The notes below the pieces were generated by a model, which did not search any database, was not told the origin of the DNA, and was given only the letters and a program-made list of their open reading frames with translations. From Odontesthes bonariensis (taxonomy: Eukaryota; Chordata; Actinopteri; Atheriniformes; Atherinopsidae), in the NCBI RefSeq assembly GCF_027942865.1, contig NC_134521.1:1009001-1073000 (forward strand): 64,000 nucleotides of DNA, read 5' to 3'. The stretch's first letter is position 1. Every line of letters starts with the position of its first letter. This document shows, piece by piece, positions 44,194 to 55,500 of this stretch. Both the position numbers and the translations under genes were made by a program.

Positions 44194-47100
44194 ATGAAGA
44201 CCGTTCTGCTCCTGGCGCTCCTCACAGGTTTGACTTTCTACTTTCTGCTTCAGGTTCAGGTTCAGGCTCAGGGTCAGGTTCAGGCTCAGGCTCAGGTTCA
44301 GGTTCAGGTTCAGGTTCAGGTTCAGGTTCAGGTTCAGGCTCAGGTTCAGGTTCAGGCTCAGGTTCAGGTTCAGGTTCAGGTTCAGGCTCAGGTTCAGGTT
44401 CAGGCTCAGGTATGTGGGGTTTTAAAGCAGCTGCAGATGAAGTGTAAAGCCCTCCTTCCTCTCCTCTCAGTGGCTGAATGTGGCGTCCCCGTGGTCGGGG
44501 GGGCAGGTCAGAGCGCCACTCTGCCCTGTTTCTACGACAGAAAGTACCACGGAGCCCTGTCGTTCTGCTGGGTTCGAGGACAGATCCCGAGCCAAGGCTG
44601 CGGCAATCAGCTCGTCTCTTCGGATGGAACCGCGGGGACGCCGGCCTCCAGCAGGTACCAGCTGCTGGGCCGGCTGGACCGGGGAGACGTTTCCATGACG
44701 ATCCTGAACCTGACCGAGGAAGATGCCGGAGCGTACGGATGCAGGGTGGAAATACCCGGGTGGTTCAATGACCAGAAACATCAGTTCATGCTGACTGTTA
44801 CAGGTGAGACGTGATGCTTTAACCTGCTTCCAAAGGCTTCTTCTTCTGTGGTTTCTGTGTCTCTAAAGTTCCCCCTCCTGAAGACAAACTGTCCTAAACT
44901 CGCTGTGAATAATAATAATAACAATGCTGTCTGCTGTGGAACCGGAAAAGAAAGTAATCGGCGGATCCACCAAACATGGAGAAGGGTACGGAACTTTTAC
45001 TCGGCCATTTTCATGTTAAAGTTCTTCCAGACGGCGGAGTCGACAGAACCAAAGTCATCTGTAAACACTGCCAAGTTGAATTGTCTTCTCAGCGTAGTAG
45101 TTCCAGTCTAAAATATCACTTAAAGGCAAAACACACAACTGATAGCAGCAAGTCATTCAAGGAAACAGACAGTGGAGCGAGGCTTCTACATAAAAACTAC
45201 AGAAAGATGCTGATGTTAAAAGTGTGTTTGCACAACAAATGTTATGGCACTTTCATTCATATGGCAGCACATTTAAAATAAAGCTAAATGCTAAAAGCTA
45301 TACGCTACTTTTGGATTCATTTTTGGATTCTGCGTACAAATGAGATTAATTGCGATTAATCAGGGAAATCATGTGATTAATTAGATTAAACATTTTAATC
45401 GTTGCCCAGCCCTGTTTTTTTATTGATTGTGATTGTGTTTTCATCCTTAAACCAGTTTAAAGCTTTAGGTTCTGAATGTCACCTTCTTTGGATGGAGGAG
45501 GAACATCAGGCTGAGGTGTGCTGATGTTGTATTAACATCTGTTCCAGGTGCAGATCTGACCACGGGGACAACGCTCGCCACGGAGACGCCGGCAGCCAAT
45601 CAGACTGAAGGTACTCCAACTCACACAGTGATGGAGGTGAAGACAGAGATTTATGCTCAGAGCGCAGATTAAACACCAGTTCCAGAACAAATGTTCACTT
45701 TTCTTCGTGCTTCTGTGGAAAAACATTCAGCTGCAGACTTTAGAGCTGGAATAAGGAACTTATTTCCATCTGACACCAGCTGACTGAACTGTGTTTGGGG
45801 TCAACAGGCTGATTCTACTGATGACTGTTTTTCTCCATCCTGACATCATGCTGCTTACACAACTGTCCTGAAAGCTGCTTTCGTTTCCTCGTCCTGCAGG
45901 TCTCATGATCTCCACGGAAACCGTCATGATTTCCTGTGGCACGGACGCCACGGACACGGCGAAGGTGAGAGGAGCTCAGATATCCTGTGGCTGTGCAGAG
46001 GGTTGTGAGGTTTTTATGAGTCATTAGAGAAGAAGGTCACGTCTCCTGACTGTGTGCTCACCCAACATCTGAGAAAAGCTCTCAGTCTCACTCTGATTTA
46101 CTCAAAGGTAACATTTTCTGTCCGTTTTAACAATTTGACACACTTTTCTGAGGTCTGGCTGAAGCTCTTTGTTCCTTCTGTGACTGACTGAGACCAGGCA
46201 GACCCTGAGTAACTGCCCCCCGAAGCCTCTTTAGACTTTCTTTAGACTCTCTGACAGAACTGTGGAATCATATCAGATTTAATTAGTCACCTTCATTAGC
46301 TAAGCTGTTAGGGTTAGCTGCTGCTAAAGGAACAGCAATAACTCCTTAGGAGCTGGTGTATGTCACCTTCATTAGCTAAGCTGTTAGCGTTAGCTGCTGC
46401 TAAAGGAACAGCAATAACTCCTTAGAAGCTGGTGTACGTCACCTTCATTAGCTAAGCTGTTAGCGTTAGCTGCTGCTAAAGGAGTAAGTAACAGCAATAA
46501 CTCCTTAGAAGCTGGTGTACGTCACCTTCATTAGCTAAGCTGTTAGCTTTAGCTGCTGCTAAAGGAGCAGCAATAACTCCTTAGAAGCTAGTGTACATCA
46601 CCTTCATTAGCTAAGCTGTTAGCGTTAGCTGCTGCTAAAGGAGAAAATAACTCCTTAGAAGCTGGTGTACGTCACCTTCATTAGCTAAGCTGTTAGCGTT
46701 AGCTGCTGCTAAAGGAACAGCAATAACTCCTTAGAAGCTAGTGTACATCACCTTCATTAGCTAAGCTGTTAGCGTTAGCTGCTGCTAAAGGAGGAAATAC
46801 ATCAGTTAATAAACCAGGAGGAATTGTTTCCATTTCCCTGCTCTGAAGTTCAGGCTCTGAGAGTTGGAACTGATCCCTCTTTGTGGCTCAGTTTCAATGG
46901 CTCAGAGCAGGCCTCTAAGTTCTGAAAGCAGGCAGAAAGTTCTGAGTCTTCTGGGTCTGTAAGACACCTGCAGCCTGACCAGCTGAAGCCCTCAGAGCTC
47001 CGACGGGTGTAAAGCGTAAAAGTTTGGCCCCTGTGGAGGTAAAGGTGTTCCCAGAACCTCAGACGGACCTTTTACTCACAGCTGGAACGTGTTTGTGGGA

Positions 47101-49778
47101 CATTTACAGGACGGCAGCGAGGTGACGGCGGTTCTGGTGTTTGTTCTGTTCATGTTGGTGGTTCTGGTCACTGCAGGCGGACTCTTCATTTACCGTAAGT
47201 TATTTAAATGTCCTGGTTTAGTTGGGCCCAGAACCAGAACCACAGAGACAGCTGTTCATTTGAAGCCTGAACGTGGAACTTCTGTTGTTGTGTCTGCAGA
47301 GAGAAGATGGAGGCGGCCCAAAGTGTGAGTGTGACACATCAAACCCAACAGCTGACTCAGCTTCGGGGAACCTCCGGGGTGTCGCCCTGAAACACGTCAC
47401 CTTCGGGCGGTTCTGAACGTTCTGAGCAGTGAAACTCAGTTGAACAGAATATCTGTGAAATCACATGTTCACCCTCAGAAACTCCTGTTTTCCGTTCTCA
47501 GGACGGTTATTCACCACAAACAGGAAGCTCAGCTCGAGCCGAGGGGACGTCTTCTTCTTCTGCCCTAATTTTACCGTGCGGTTCATTAGTAATGAGACGC
47601 TGCCGGCCTGAGAGCGAGCGGAGCAGAGCGTCAGAGTTTCCTCTCTCACTGATCTCTGCTCGCTTCTTTAAATGTCAGTGCGAGGACAGAGAAACCACAG
47701 AAGAAGACGGGGTGTTAACCAGAGGGTTGCAATGCAAACATGAAATAAGTCAGATGCTCTTCTCACATTCTGAAAGGTCCAATGCTGTCGCTGCTGTTTA
47801 GAAACAGAAGAAGAAGGTTTCAGACCAGCACCAGGGTTAGGCTTAGGTAGGATCCAGGGTTAGGTAGGATCCAAGGTTAGGTAGGATCCAGGGTTAGATA
47901 GGATCCAAGGTTAGGTAGGATCCAGGGTTAGGTAGGATCCAAGGTTAGGTAGGATCCAAGGTTAGGTAGGATCCAAGGTTAGGTAGGATCCAGGGTTAGG
48001 TAGGATCCAGGGTTAGGTAGGATCCAGGGTTAGGGTTAGGTAGGATCCAGGGTTAGGTAGGATCCAAGGTTAGGTAGGATCCAGGGTTAGGGTTAGGTAG
48101 GATCCAGGGTTAGGTAGGATCCAAGGTTAGGTAGGATCCAGGGTTAGGTAGGATCCAAGGTTAGGTAGGATCCAGGGTTAGGTAGGATCCAGGGTTAGGT
48201 AGGATCCAGGGTTAGGGTTAGGTAGGATCCAAGGTTAGGTAGGATCCAAGGTTAGGTAGGATCCAGGGTTAGGGTTAGGTAGGATCCAGGGTTAGGTAGG
48301 ATCCAAGGTTAGGTAGGATCCAGGGTTAGGTAGGATCCAGGGTTAGGTAGGATCCAGGGTTAGGGTTAGGTAGGATCCAGGGTTAGGTAGGATCCAGGGT
48401 TAGGGTTAGGTAGGATCCAGGGTTAGGTAGGATCCAAGGTTAGGTAGGATCCAGGGTTAGGTAGGATCCAGGGTTAGGTAGGATCCAGGGTTAGGTAGGA
48501 TCCAAGGTTAGGTAGGATCCAGGGTTAGGTAGGATCCAGGGTTAGGTAGGATCCAGGGTTAGGTAGGATCCAGGGTTAGGGTTAGGTAGGATCCAGGGTT
48601 AGGGTTAGGTAGGATCCAGGGTTAGGGTTAGGTAGGATCCAAGGTTAGGTAGGATCCAAGGTTAGGTAGGATCCAGGGTTAGGTAGGATCCAGAGTTAGG
48701 GTTAGGTAGGATCCAGGGTTAGGTAGGATCCAGAGTTAGGGTTAGGTAGGATCCAGGGTTAGGGTTAGGTAGGATCCAAGGTTAGGTAGGATCCAAGGTT
48801 AGGTAGGATCCAGGGTTAGGTAGGATCCAGGGTTAGGGTTAGGTAGGATCCAGGGTTAGGTAGGATTTAGGGTTAGGTAGGATCCAGGGTTAGATAGGAT
48901 CCAGGGTTAGGTAGGATCCAGGGTTAGATAGGATCCAGGGTTAGGTAGACAACAAAGCAAGGCTGCTCAATTTCTCCATTGATAAAATAAATTCACAACT
49001 CTACAACAAAAATTCATAAAACTTCATGTAGAATATAGAATATACTTTGTTGTCTACAGTAGTAGATCAACCCTCATCTTACTTTGAAGCTCCCAGATCA
49101 AGGAAGTGACGTCGACGCAGCTTTAGCAGCAGAGAAGCTATCAGGCTTGTGTTGATAATAATAAACTCCTGGACTATGTACAAACTTCCAAATGCATCGT
49201 TTTGTGAGTACAGACCATATTTGTACTACTGTAGAAGTTTGGTGTCATGGCATGTGATTTTAGTGTGGTAATTTTGGAGATACGGACCTGGATCCATTAA
49301 CCCTTGTACTAAGCTATTCGGGATAACTCAGTAACTCAGCTGATGTTCAGCCAAGATCGAAAAAACTGCGGGTGGGCTACTTGGCTGGATGTCACGGTTC
49401 AAATGACCCCAGGTTGAATCTACTCCGGAGTATCACTTTAACTATGGGATGTTTCAGGGTCAGCTGAGCCATCCCTAAGTATAAGCTTTATCAGAAAGGA
49501 AAGTTTTAAGCCTGGTCTTACAGGTAGAGAGGGTGTCTGCTCAGACCGTTGCCAGGGCAACCGGCGTCAGAAAGGGATGGATGTGTTTGTGGTTGGACCC
49601 GTGGCGGCGCTGTTCAGGCGTCTTCCGTCCTGTTAATGACGGTGACTTCTGTTTCAGGCCTCGGCAGCTGGCCTGGTTCACGTCCGTCTCAGCCGGCGTG
49701 CAGCTGCAGCATCGAGGCTCGGCCGAGGAGAACGTCTACCAGATCGAGGACGGCGGCGTCTACGAGTCCTGTCCCTGA
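44194..49778 (+). CDS. havcr1: TIM-family (HAVCR1-like) receptor, downstream copy
   Basis: Cell-surface receptor of the TIM/HAVCR family. Exons: 44194-44227, 44471-44803, 45548-45610, 45900-45964, 47110-47194, 47300-47324, 49658-49778; total 726 nt, 241 residues, with the same phase pattern as the upstream copy up to the transmembrane exon. Signal peptide 1 to about 13. IgV about 14-122 with cysteines 31, 44, 55 and 102, [18 protein letters not shown], and PGWFNDQK at 107-114, the metal-dependent phosphatidylserine-binding motif in mammalian TIMs. Ser/Thr-rich stalk 123-165 with glycosylation sites at 91 and 140. Membrane segment about 171-193. Tail with [14 protein letters not shown], two tyrosines, as in TIM-1-type signalling tails. 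The ATG at 44194 has the better context (ACC before it); an ATG at 44181 is out of frame. Which TIM paralogue it is remains uncertain. Confidence 0.88.
44252..44410. repeat. CAGGTT/CAGGCT hexamer array in intron 1
   Basis: About 26 hexamers between TIM exon 1 and the IgV exon. It reads Gly-Ser in one frame, but the splice sites and the homologous gene place it in an intron. It also contains many CAG|G acceptor-like sites. Confidence 0.9.
44926..45414 (+). mobile_element. hAT (BED-finger) transposon remnant in TIM intron 2
   Basis: The frame from 44976 reads a BED-type zinc finger: [13 protein letters not shown], then [12 protein letters not shown], with the C..C and H....H ligands. It ends after about 100 residues without the catalytic domain. 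The right end TTTTAATCGTTGCCCAGCCC is typical of ZBED-type hAT elements. The left end is not identified. Confidence 0.7.
46286..46795. repeat. 76-bp tandem repeat, about 7 copies, TIM intron 4
   Basis: Each copy starts GTCACCTTCATTAGCTAAGC and contains TTAGCGTTAGCTGCTGCTAA. Small length changes sit near the AAAGGAACAGCAATAACT part. Confidence 0.92.
47828..48944. repeat. 17/23-bp GGATCC minisatellite in TIM intron 6
   Basis: Units GGTTAGGTAGGATCCAG or ...CCAAG, with a longer form carrying an extra GGTTAG. Over 60 units. The last unit runs without a gap into the loop of a foldback element at about 48945. Confidence 0.95.
48945..49437. mobile_element. Half foldback element (loop plus right arm)
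   Basis: Matches 1210-1702 of the complete copy: loop, then the whole right arm ending at TTAA (49438-49441). The left arm is missing and the minisatellite takes its place. The junction shares GTAG. Confidence 0.85.
49460..49535 (-). mobile_element. L2-like 3' fragment
   Basis: CCCTAAGTATAAGCTTTATC with AAGGAAAGTTTTAAGCCTGG followed by GTAGAGAGGGTGTCTG belongs to a common fish repeat in which the segment amplified at 4671-4985 normally lies further on. Identified from memory of the family. Confidence 0.45.
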
Positions 49779-49780
49779 GC

Positions 49781-49935
49781 TCTGAAGCCCCGCCCACTGA
49801 CGACCGGCAGCTCCTCTGAAGCCCCGCCCACTGACGACCGGCAGCTCCTCTGAAGCCCCGCCCACTGACCACCAGCAGCTCCTCTGAAGCCCCGCCCACT
49901 GACGACCGGCAGCTCCTCTGAAGCCCCGCCCACTG
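49781..49935. repeat. 34-bp repeat in the TIM 3' UTR, about 4.5 copies
   Basis: TCTGAAGCCCCGCCCACTGA plus CGACCGGCAGCTCC, starting three bases after the stop codon. Each unit has a CCCCGCCC box. Confidence 0.92.
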
Positions 49936-50590
49936 AACAAACTTAAATTTTTACGCAGAGAGCACTGAGAGCCGTGAGAACCGTCCAATCAGGGAGCTGC
50001 AGGCTCAGCTCCTCCCCCTGACCACGAGCCGTCAGCAGGAAGAAGTTATTGATCACACCTGGGCCGGGTCAGACTACCAATCAGTCTGATCAGACTGTGA
50101 TCAATGAGCCGGTGGATCTAAACATGTCAGAAGCTCCACTTCAGAACACGGCCGTGTACCAGCTGAGCAGGAAATTAAGTTTAATTATTTATTTTTCACA
50201 TTTAATGCCCCAAACATTAAAACAAAGTTTTTATTTCATTCGTTGTAGTTTTTACACATTTTACTCATAAAAAGGAGAATTTTATGGTAACTTTGTTGGA
50301 ACTTTATGGGTTTAAATACGAGTAAAACCAAAACTTTATTCAAACATATTTAAAAACTCTGCTTTCAGTTCACTGTTACGCTGACAAAGTGTCCTGATTA
50401 CTTATATTTACACCCCCCCACCAGCATGTTCTGCACACGTTTATAGCAGCTCGATCTGATGGAGGAAGGGTGGAGGTCAGTGTGAACTAACATTCTGAGT
50501 CCCATCAGAGTCCAACCAGAATAAAAACAGCTCATTTTATCAGACATGTTGTATCTGCTGCTGTTATTCTGAGTCACTGAGCTGTCTGAC

Positions 50591-50596
50591 AATAAA
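50591..50596 (+). terminator. Candidate polyadenylation signal of the downstream TIM gene
   Basis: AATAAA about 810 bp after the stop codon. It is the first canonical hexamer I noticed in this orientation; not proven. Confidence 0.35.
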
Positions 50597-51628
50597 ACAG
50601 GAAATAAGATTTATTAGGATTTCAGCTGCATTAAAACACAGTTTATGAAAGCAGAGAAGCTAACAGATGTTAGCACAGCTGGATGTTAGCTAGGAAGCTA
50701 ATAGCTGCTGCTCTGTAGTCCTGCTATCAGTATCAGGAGGAGGAATGTTTTTAGTTACATCACATTACGGTCATTCTGCAGACGCTTTTATCCAAAGCGA
50801 CTTACAATCAGTGTGTTCCACATCGGTAGGCAGAAGAACTTCAGGTCACAAGAAATCATAAGTGCATTTCCTTCCAAAACCAAACTGGTTCTGTTGGGTG
50901 TAAATCAGCCTGAAGCTGCTCAGCTTGTCTCCCCCTGGTGGCTGAAACAGGAAACTGCAGCACCACGATATAAATCTGAATTTAAATGTTTTACTTCGTC
51001 ATGAAACAAAGTTTATTTAAACTGAAGCTGCCATGACCTGCAAGAAACACAGAAAATACATAAAATACTAAATAATTTAGTTTATATGATGATAAATGAT
51101 GCTAAAATAATCCCTGAATGTGAAATAAACCATTTTTCTGCTTTAATTTGGAACTATTGTGTTAATGTTGCAGTTTGTTTATTTTAATTAGAAAATATTT
51201 AATATATTTCTTGCATTTATTTCAGATTTATTTGTTTCATTTGGCATTTTATTATTTCATTTTTATAGACATGTATTTACCTCTTATTTACTGTTTATTT
51301 CCATGTTTTCTTTTTACATCCTGGTGGTGACGTCGTCAGCAGCTGATGATGACGTCATAGCTTCCCCAACATGTTTAAATGTTTACTGAATGTCCTGCTT
51401 CACTTGTTTATCAGACAGCTGTGAATAAATATGTAAAAAATGCATTTTAACCCAGGAAACTGGGATTTTCTGTCAGAACTCACACGAAAACCTGCAGTGT
51501 TATTAATGTTTCCCCAGCTGTTAGCATCTGTCTGTGGTTTAAATACATAATAAGCAGAATTCATACTCGTTTCAACAGAAAAAACTCTCCATTTAAGGAG
51601 GTAAACACGTGTAAACAGGCTCCGTGCA
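50597..51628. other. Intergenic, no gene found
   Basis: AT-rich sequence. A segment at 50755-50815 (CATTACGGTCATTCTGCAGA, CGACTTACAATCAG) resembles a common fish repeat. The 18 bases 51611-51628 are the left target duplication of the next LINE. Confidence 0.4.
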
Positions 51629-52377
51629 TCAGCAAAACATTTTAGTTCATTTCTTATGGGTTCCATCTCATTCAGGTATTAAAGGGAATGCAGTTGCAGA
51701 CCAGCTTGCTAAGGATGCTTTAAATGTTGAAGATCAGTTGAACATTCCACTTAGTAAAGCAGAGTTAAGCACATTATAGTCTCTAAAACGATAGGCTTAT
51801 GGCAGGGGCAGTGGGACAGGGAGAGTAAGGGTAGCTTCCTTCGCACTGTACAAAAGCAGGTTCCCACTAGAAGACAGTGTAGCTGAGGTTGTAAGGAAGA
51901 ACAGGTAATAACTAAGCTTAGGATAGGGCACACTAGGCTGAATCGTACTCTTCATATCATTGGCAAGCATGCCACAGGTCATTGTATTAACTGCAGGGAA
52001 ATGGAGACTGTCCGTCATGTTTTGTTAGAATGCCAAGCGTACAGCACAGAAAGAGGTATTCTGCTAGAGGAGGTCAGAGAACTGGGGGAGACCAGGCTCT
52101 CTCCTGAGGGACTACTTTCCTTTTCTGTGCACTCAGCTTGGAGATTTGTGTTTAATTTCTTAAAGACTACAGGACTTTTTGAAAGGATTTAGTTTATTTT
52201 TTATTTAGTGAATTGTTTATTTATTTGTCTATTTTTTTTCTTTTTTTCTTTTCTTTTCTTTGATTTTTTAACTCCTTCGTCAACGCTCCACACCCGCAGT
52301 TACATAATTGTACCGTTGGTGGCGGTAATGCAACATTACGGATGCTAACCGCCAATACATTACAAAAAGAAGAAGAA
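51629..52377 (+). mobile_element. 5'-truncated LINE with RNase H-type tail, upstream of nhp2
   Basis: Flanked by the perfect 18-bp duplication GTAAACAGGCTCCGTGCA (51611-51628 and 52378-52395). The sequence encodes the end of an RNase H-like region (GNAVADQLAKDAL near 51690) and a terminal CINCREMETVRHVLLECQA block with C..C....H....C spacing. It then has a 3' tail with GTGGCGGTAATGC and an AAGAAGAAG end. This points to an I/Nimb-type LINE. Decayed by stops, but the duplication is perfect. Confidence 0.85.
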
Positions 52378-52545
52378 GTAAACAGGCTCCGTGCAGTTCC
52401 CCTCCGTGCCGCGGGTGGCGCTGTTCCGCTCAGAGCAGGAAGTACAGCACCAACACGTGTCGCCTCCACGCGCAGTGCATGTTGTGATCGGCTCGCGGCG
52501 TTCAGAGCAGAAAACAACCGAACGGTTCGCGGTTATTGATCAGAA

Positions 52546-55500
52546 ATGACGAAGGTGAAGAAGGAGAAGATCACTGAGGAGGAGGTGGAGGCGGAACCGG
52601 CCCCCTGTACCCCTGGTACCCCCGGCACCGGCGGCACCGAGCGGTCCTACCAGGAGCTGATCGCCCACCTGAACCCGGTGGCCCAGCCGCTGGCCTCCCG
52701 GAAGCTCAGCAAGAAGCTGTACAAATGCGTTAAAAAGGGTAAAAACAAAGGGAACTGATCCTGGTTCTGTTTTGTGTGGTTCTGTTCTGTGTGGTTCTGT
52801 TCTGCTCTGTGTGGTTCTGCTCTGTTCTGTGTGGTTCTGCTCTGTTCTGTGTGGTTCTGCTCTGTTCTGTGTGGTTCTGCTCTGTTCTGTGTGGTTCTGC
52901 TCTGTTCTGTGTGGTTCTGCTCTGTTCTGTTCTGTTCTGTTCTGTGTGGTTCTGTTCTGCTCTGCTCTGTTCTGTTCTGTTCTGTGTGGTTCTGTTCTGC
53001 TCTGTTCTGTTCTGTTCTGTGTGGTTCTGTTCTGTTCTGTGTGGTTCTGTTCTGTGTGGTTCTGCTCTGTTCTGTGTGGTTCTACTCTGTTCTGTGTGGT
53101 TCTGTTCTGTGTGGTTCTGCTCTGTGTGGTTCTGTTCTGTGTGGTTCTGCTCTGTGTGGTTCTGCTCTGTTCTGTGTGGTTCTGCTCTGCTCTGTGTGGT
53201 TCTGCTCTGTTCTGTGTGGTTCTGCTCTGCTCTGTGTGGTTCTGCTCTGTTCTGTGTGGTTCTGTTCTGTGTGGTTCTGCTCTGTTCTGTGTGGTTCTGT
53301 TCTGTTCTGTGTGGTTCTGCTCTGTTCTGTGTGGTTCTGCTCTGCTCTGTGTGGTTCTGCTCTGTTCTGTGTGGTTCTGTTCTGTTCTGTGTGGTTCTGT
53401 TCTGTTCTGTGTGGTTCTGCACTACTCTGTGTGGTTCTGCTCTGTTCTGTGTGGTTCTGTTCTGTTCTGTGTGGTTCTGCTCTGTTCTGTTCTGTGTGGT
53501 TCTGTTCTGTTCTGTGTGGTTCTGCTCTGCTCTGTGTGGTTCTGTTCTGTTCTGTTCTGTGTGGTTCTGCTCTGTTCTGTGTGGTTCTGCTCTGTTCTGT
53601 GTGGTTCTGCTCTGTTCTGTGTGGTTCTGTTCTGTGTGGTTCTGCTCTGTTCTGTGTGGTTCTGCTCTGTGTGGTTCTGCTCTGTTCTGTGTGGTTCTGT
53701 TCTGTTCTGTGCGGTTCTGTTCTGTTCTGTTCTGTGTGGTTCTGTTCTGTTCTGTGTGGTTCTGCTCTGCTCTGTGTGGTTCTGCTCTGTTCTGTGTGGT
53801 TCTGTTCTGTGTGGTTCTGTTCTGTGTGGTTCTGCTCTGTTCTGTGTGGTTCTGTTCTGTGTGGTTCTGTTCTGTGTGGTTCTGCTCTGTGTGGTTCTGC
53901 TCTGTTCTGTGTGGTTCTGTTCTGTGTGGTTCTACTCTGTTCTGTGTGGTTCTGTTCTGTGTGGTTCTGCTCTGTTCTGTGTGGTTCTGCTCTGTTCTGT
54001 GTGGTTCTGTTCTGTGTGGTTCTGTTCTGTTCTGTGTGGTTCTGCTCTGTGTGGTTCTGCTCTGTTCTGTGTGGTTCTGTTCTGTGTGGTTCTACTCTGT
54101 TCTGTGTGGTTCTGTTCTGTGTGGTTCTGCTCTGTTCTGTGTGGTTCTGTTCTGTTCTGTGTGGTTCTGTTCTGTGTGGTTCTGCTCTGCTCTGTGTGGT
54201 TCTGCTCTGCTCTGTGTGGTTCTGTTCTGTTCTGTGTGGTTCTGTTCTGTGTGGTTCTGCTCTGCTCTGTGTGGTTCTGTTCTGTGTGGTTCTGTTCTGT
54301 GTGGTTCTGCTCTGTTTGGTTCTGTTCTGTGTGGTTCTGCTCTGTTCTGTTCTGTTCTGTGTGGTTCTGTTCTGTTCTGTGTGGTTCTGTTCTGTGTGGT
54401 TCTGTGTGGTTCTGTTCTGTGTGGTTCTGCTCTGTTCTGTGTGGTTCTGCTCTGTTCTGTGTGGTTCTGCTTTACTCTGTGGTTCTGCTCTGTGTGGTTC
54501 TGTTCTGTTCTGTGTGGTTCTGTTCTGTGTGGTTCTGCTCTGTTCTGTGTGGTTCTGTTCTGTGTGGTTCTGCTCTGTTCTGTGTGGTTCTGCTCTGTTC
54601 TGTGTGGTTCTGCTTTACTCTGTGGTTCTACTCTGTGTGGTTCTGTTCTGTTCTGCTCTGTGTGGTTCTGTTCTGTTCTGTGTGGTTCTGCTCTGTTCTG
54701 TTCTGTGTGGTTCTGTTCTGTTCTGTGTGGTTCTGCTCTGTTCTGTGTGGTTCTGCTCTGCTCTGTGTGGTTCTGTTCTGTGTGGTTCTGCTCTGTTCTG
54801 TTCTGTTCTGTGTGGTTCTGTTCTGTGTGGTTCTGTTCTGTGTGGTTCTGTTCTGTTCAGTGTGGTTCTGCTCTGTTCTGTGTGGTTCTGCTCTGCTCTG
54901 TGTGGTTCTGTTCTGTTCTGTGTGGTTCTGTTCTGTTCTGTTCTGTGTGGTTCTGTTCTGTTCTGTTCTGTGTGGTTCTGTTCTGTTCTGTGTGGTTCTG
55001 TTCTGCTCTGTGTGGTTCTGTTCTGTTCTGTGTGGTTCTGTTCTGTTCTGTGTGGTTCTGTTCTGTTCTGTGTTGTTCTGTTCTGTGTGGTTCTGTTCTG
55101 TGTGGTTCTGCTCTGTTCTGTGTGGTTCTGCTCTGTTCTGTGTGGTTCTGCTTTACTCTGTGGTTCTACTCTGTGTGGTTCTGTTCTGTTCTGCTCTGTG
55201 TGGTTCTGTTCTGTGTGGTTCTGTTCTGCTCTGTGTGGTTCTGCTCTGTTCTGTGTGGTTCTGCTTTACTCTGTGGTTCTACTCTGTGTGGTTCTGTTCT
55301 GTTCTGTTCTGTGTGGTTCTGCTCTGTGTGGTTTTGTTCTGCTCTGTGTGGTTCTGCTCTGTTCTGTTCTGTGTGGTTCTGCTCTGTTCTGTGTGGTTCT
55401 GCTCTGCTCTGTGTGGTTCTGTTCTGTGTGGTTCTGCTCTGTTCTGTTCTGTTCTGTGTGGTTCTGTTCTGTGTGGTTCTGTTCTGTGTGGTTCTGTTCT

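Noticed and set aside
44157-44447. Gly-Ser repeat protein or Gly-Ser extension of the TIM protein
   Set aside because: The array lies between a GT donor and an AG acceptor whose phases match the paralogous gene, so it is intronic.
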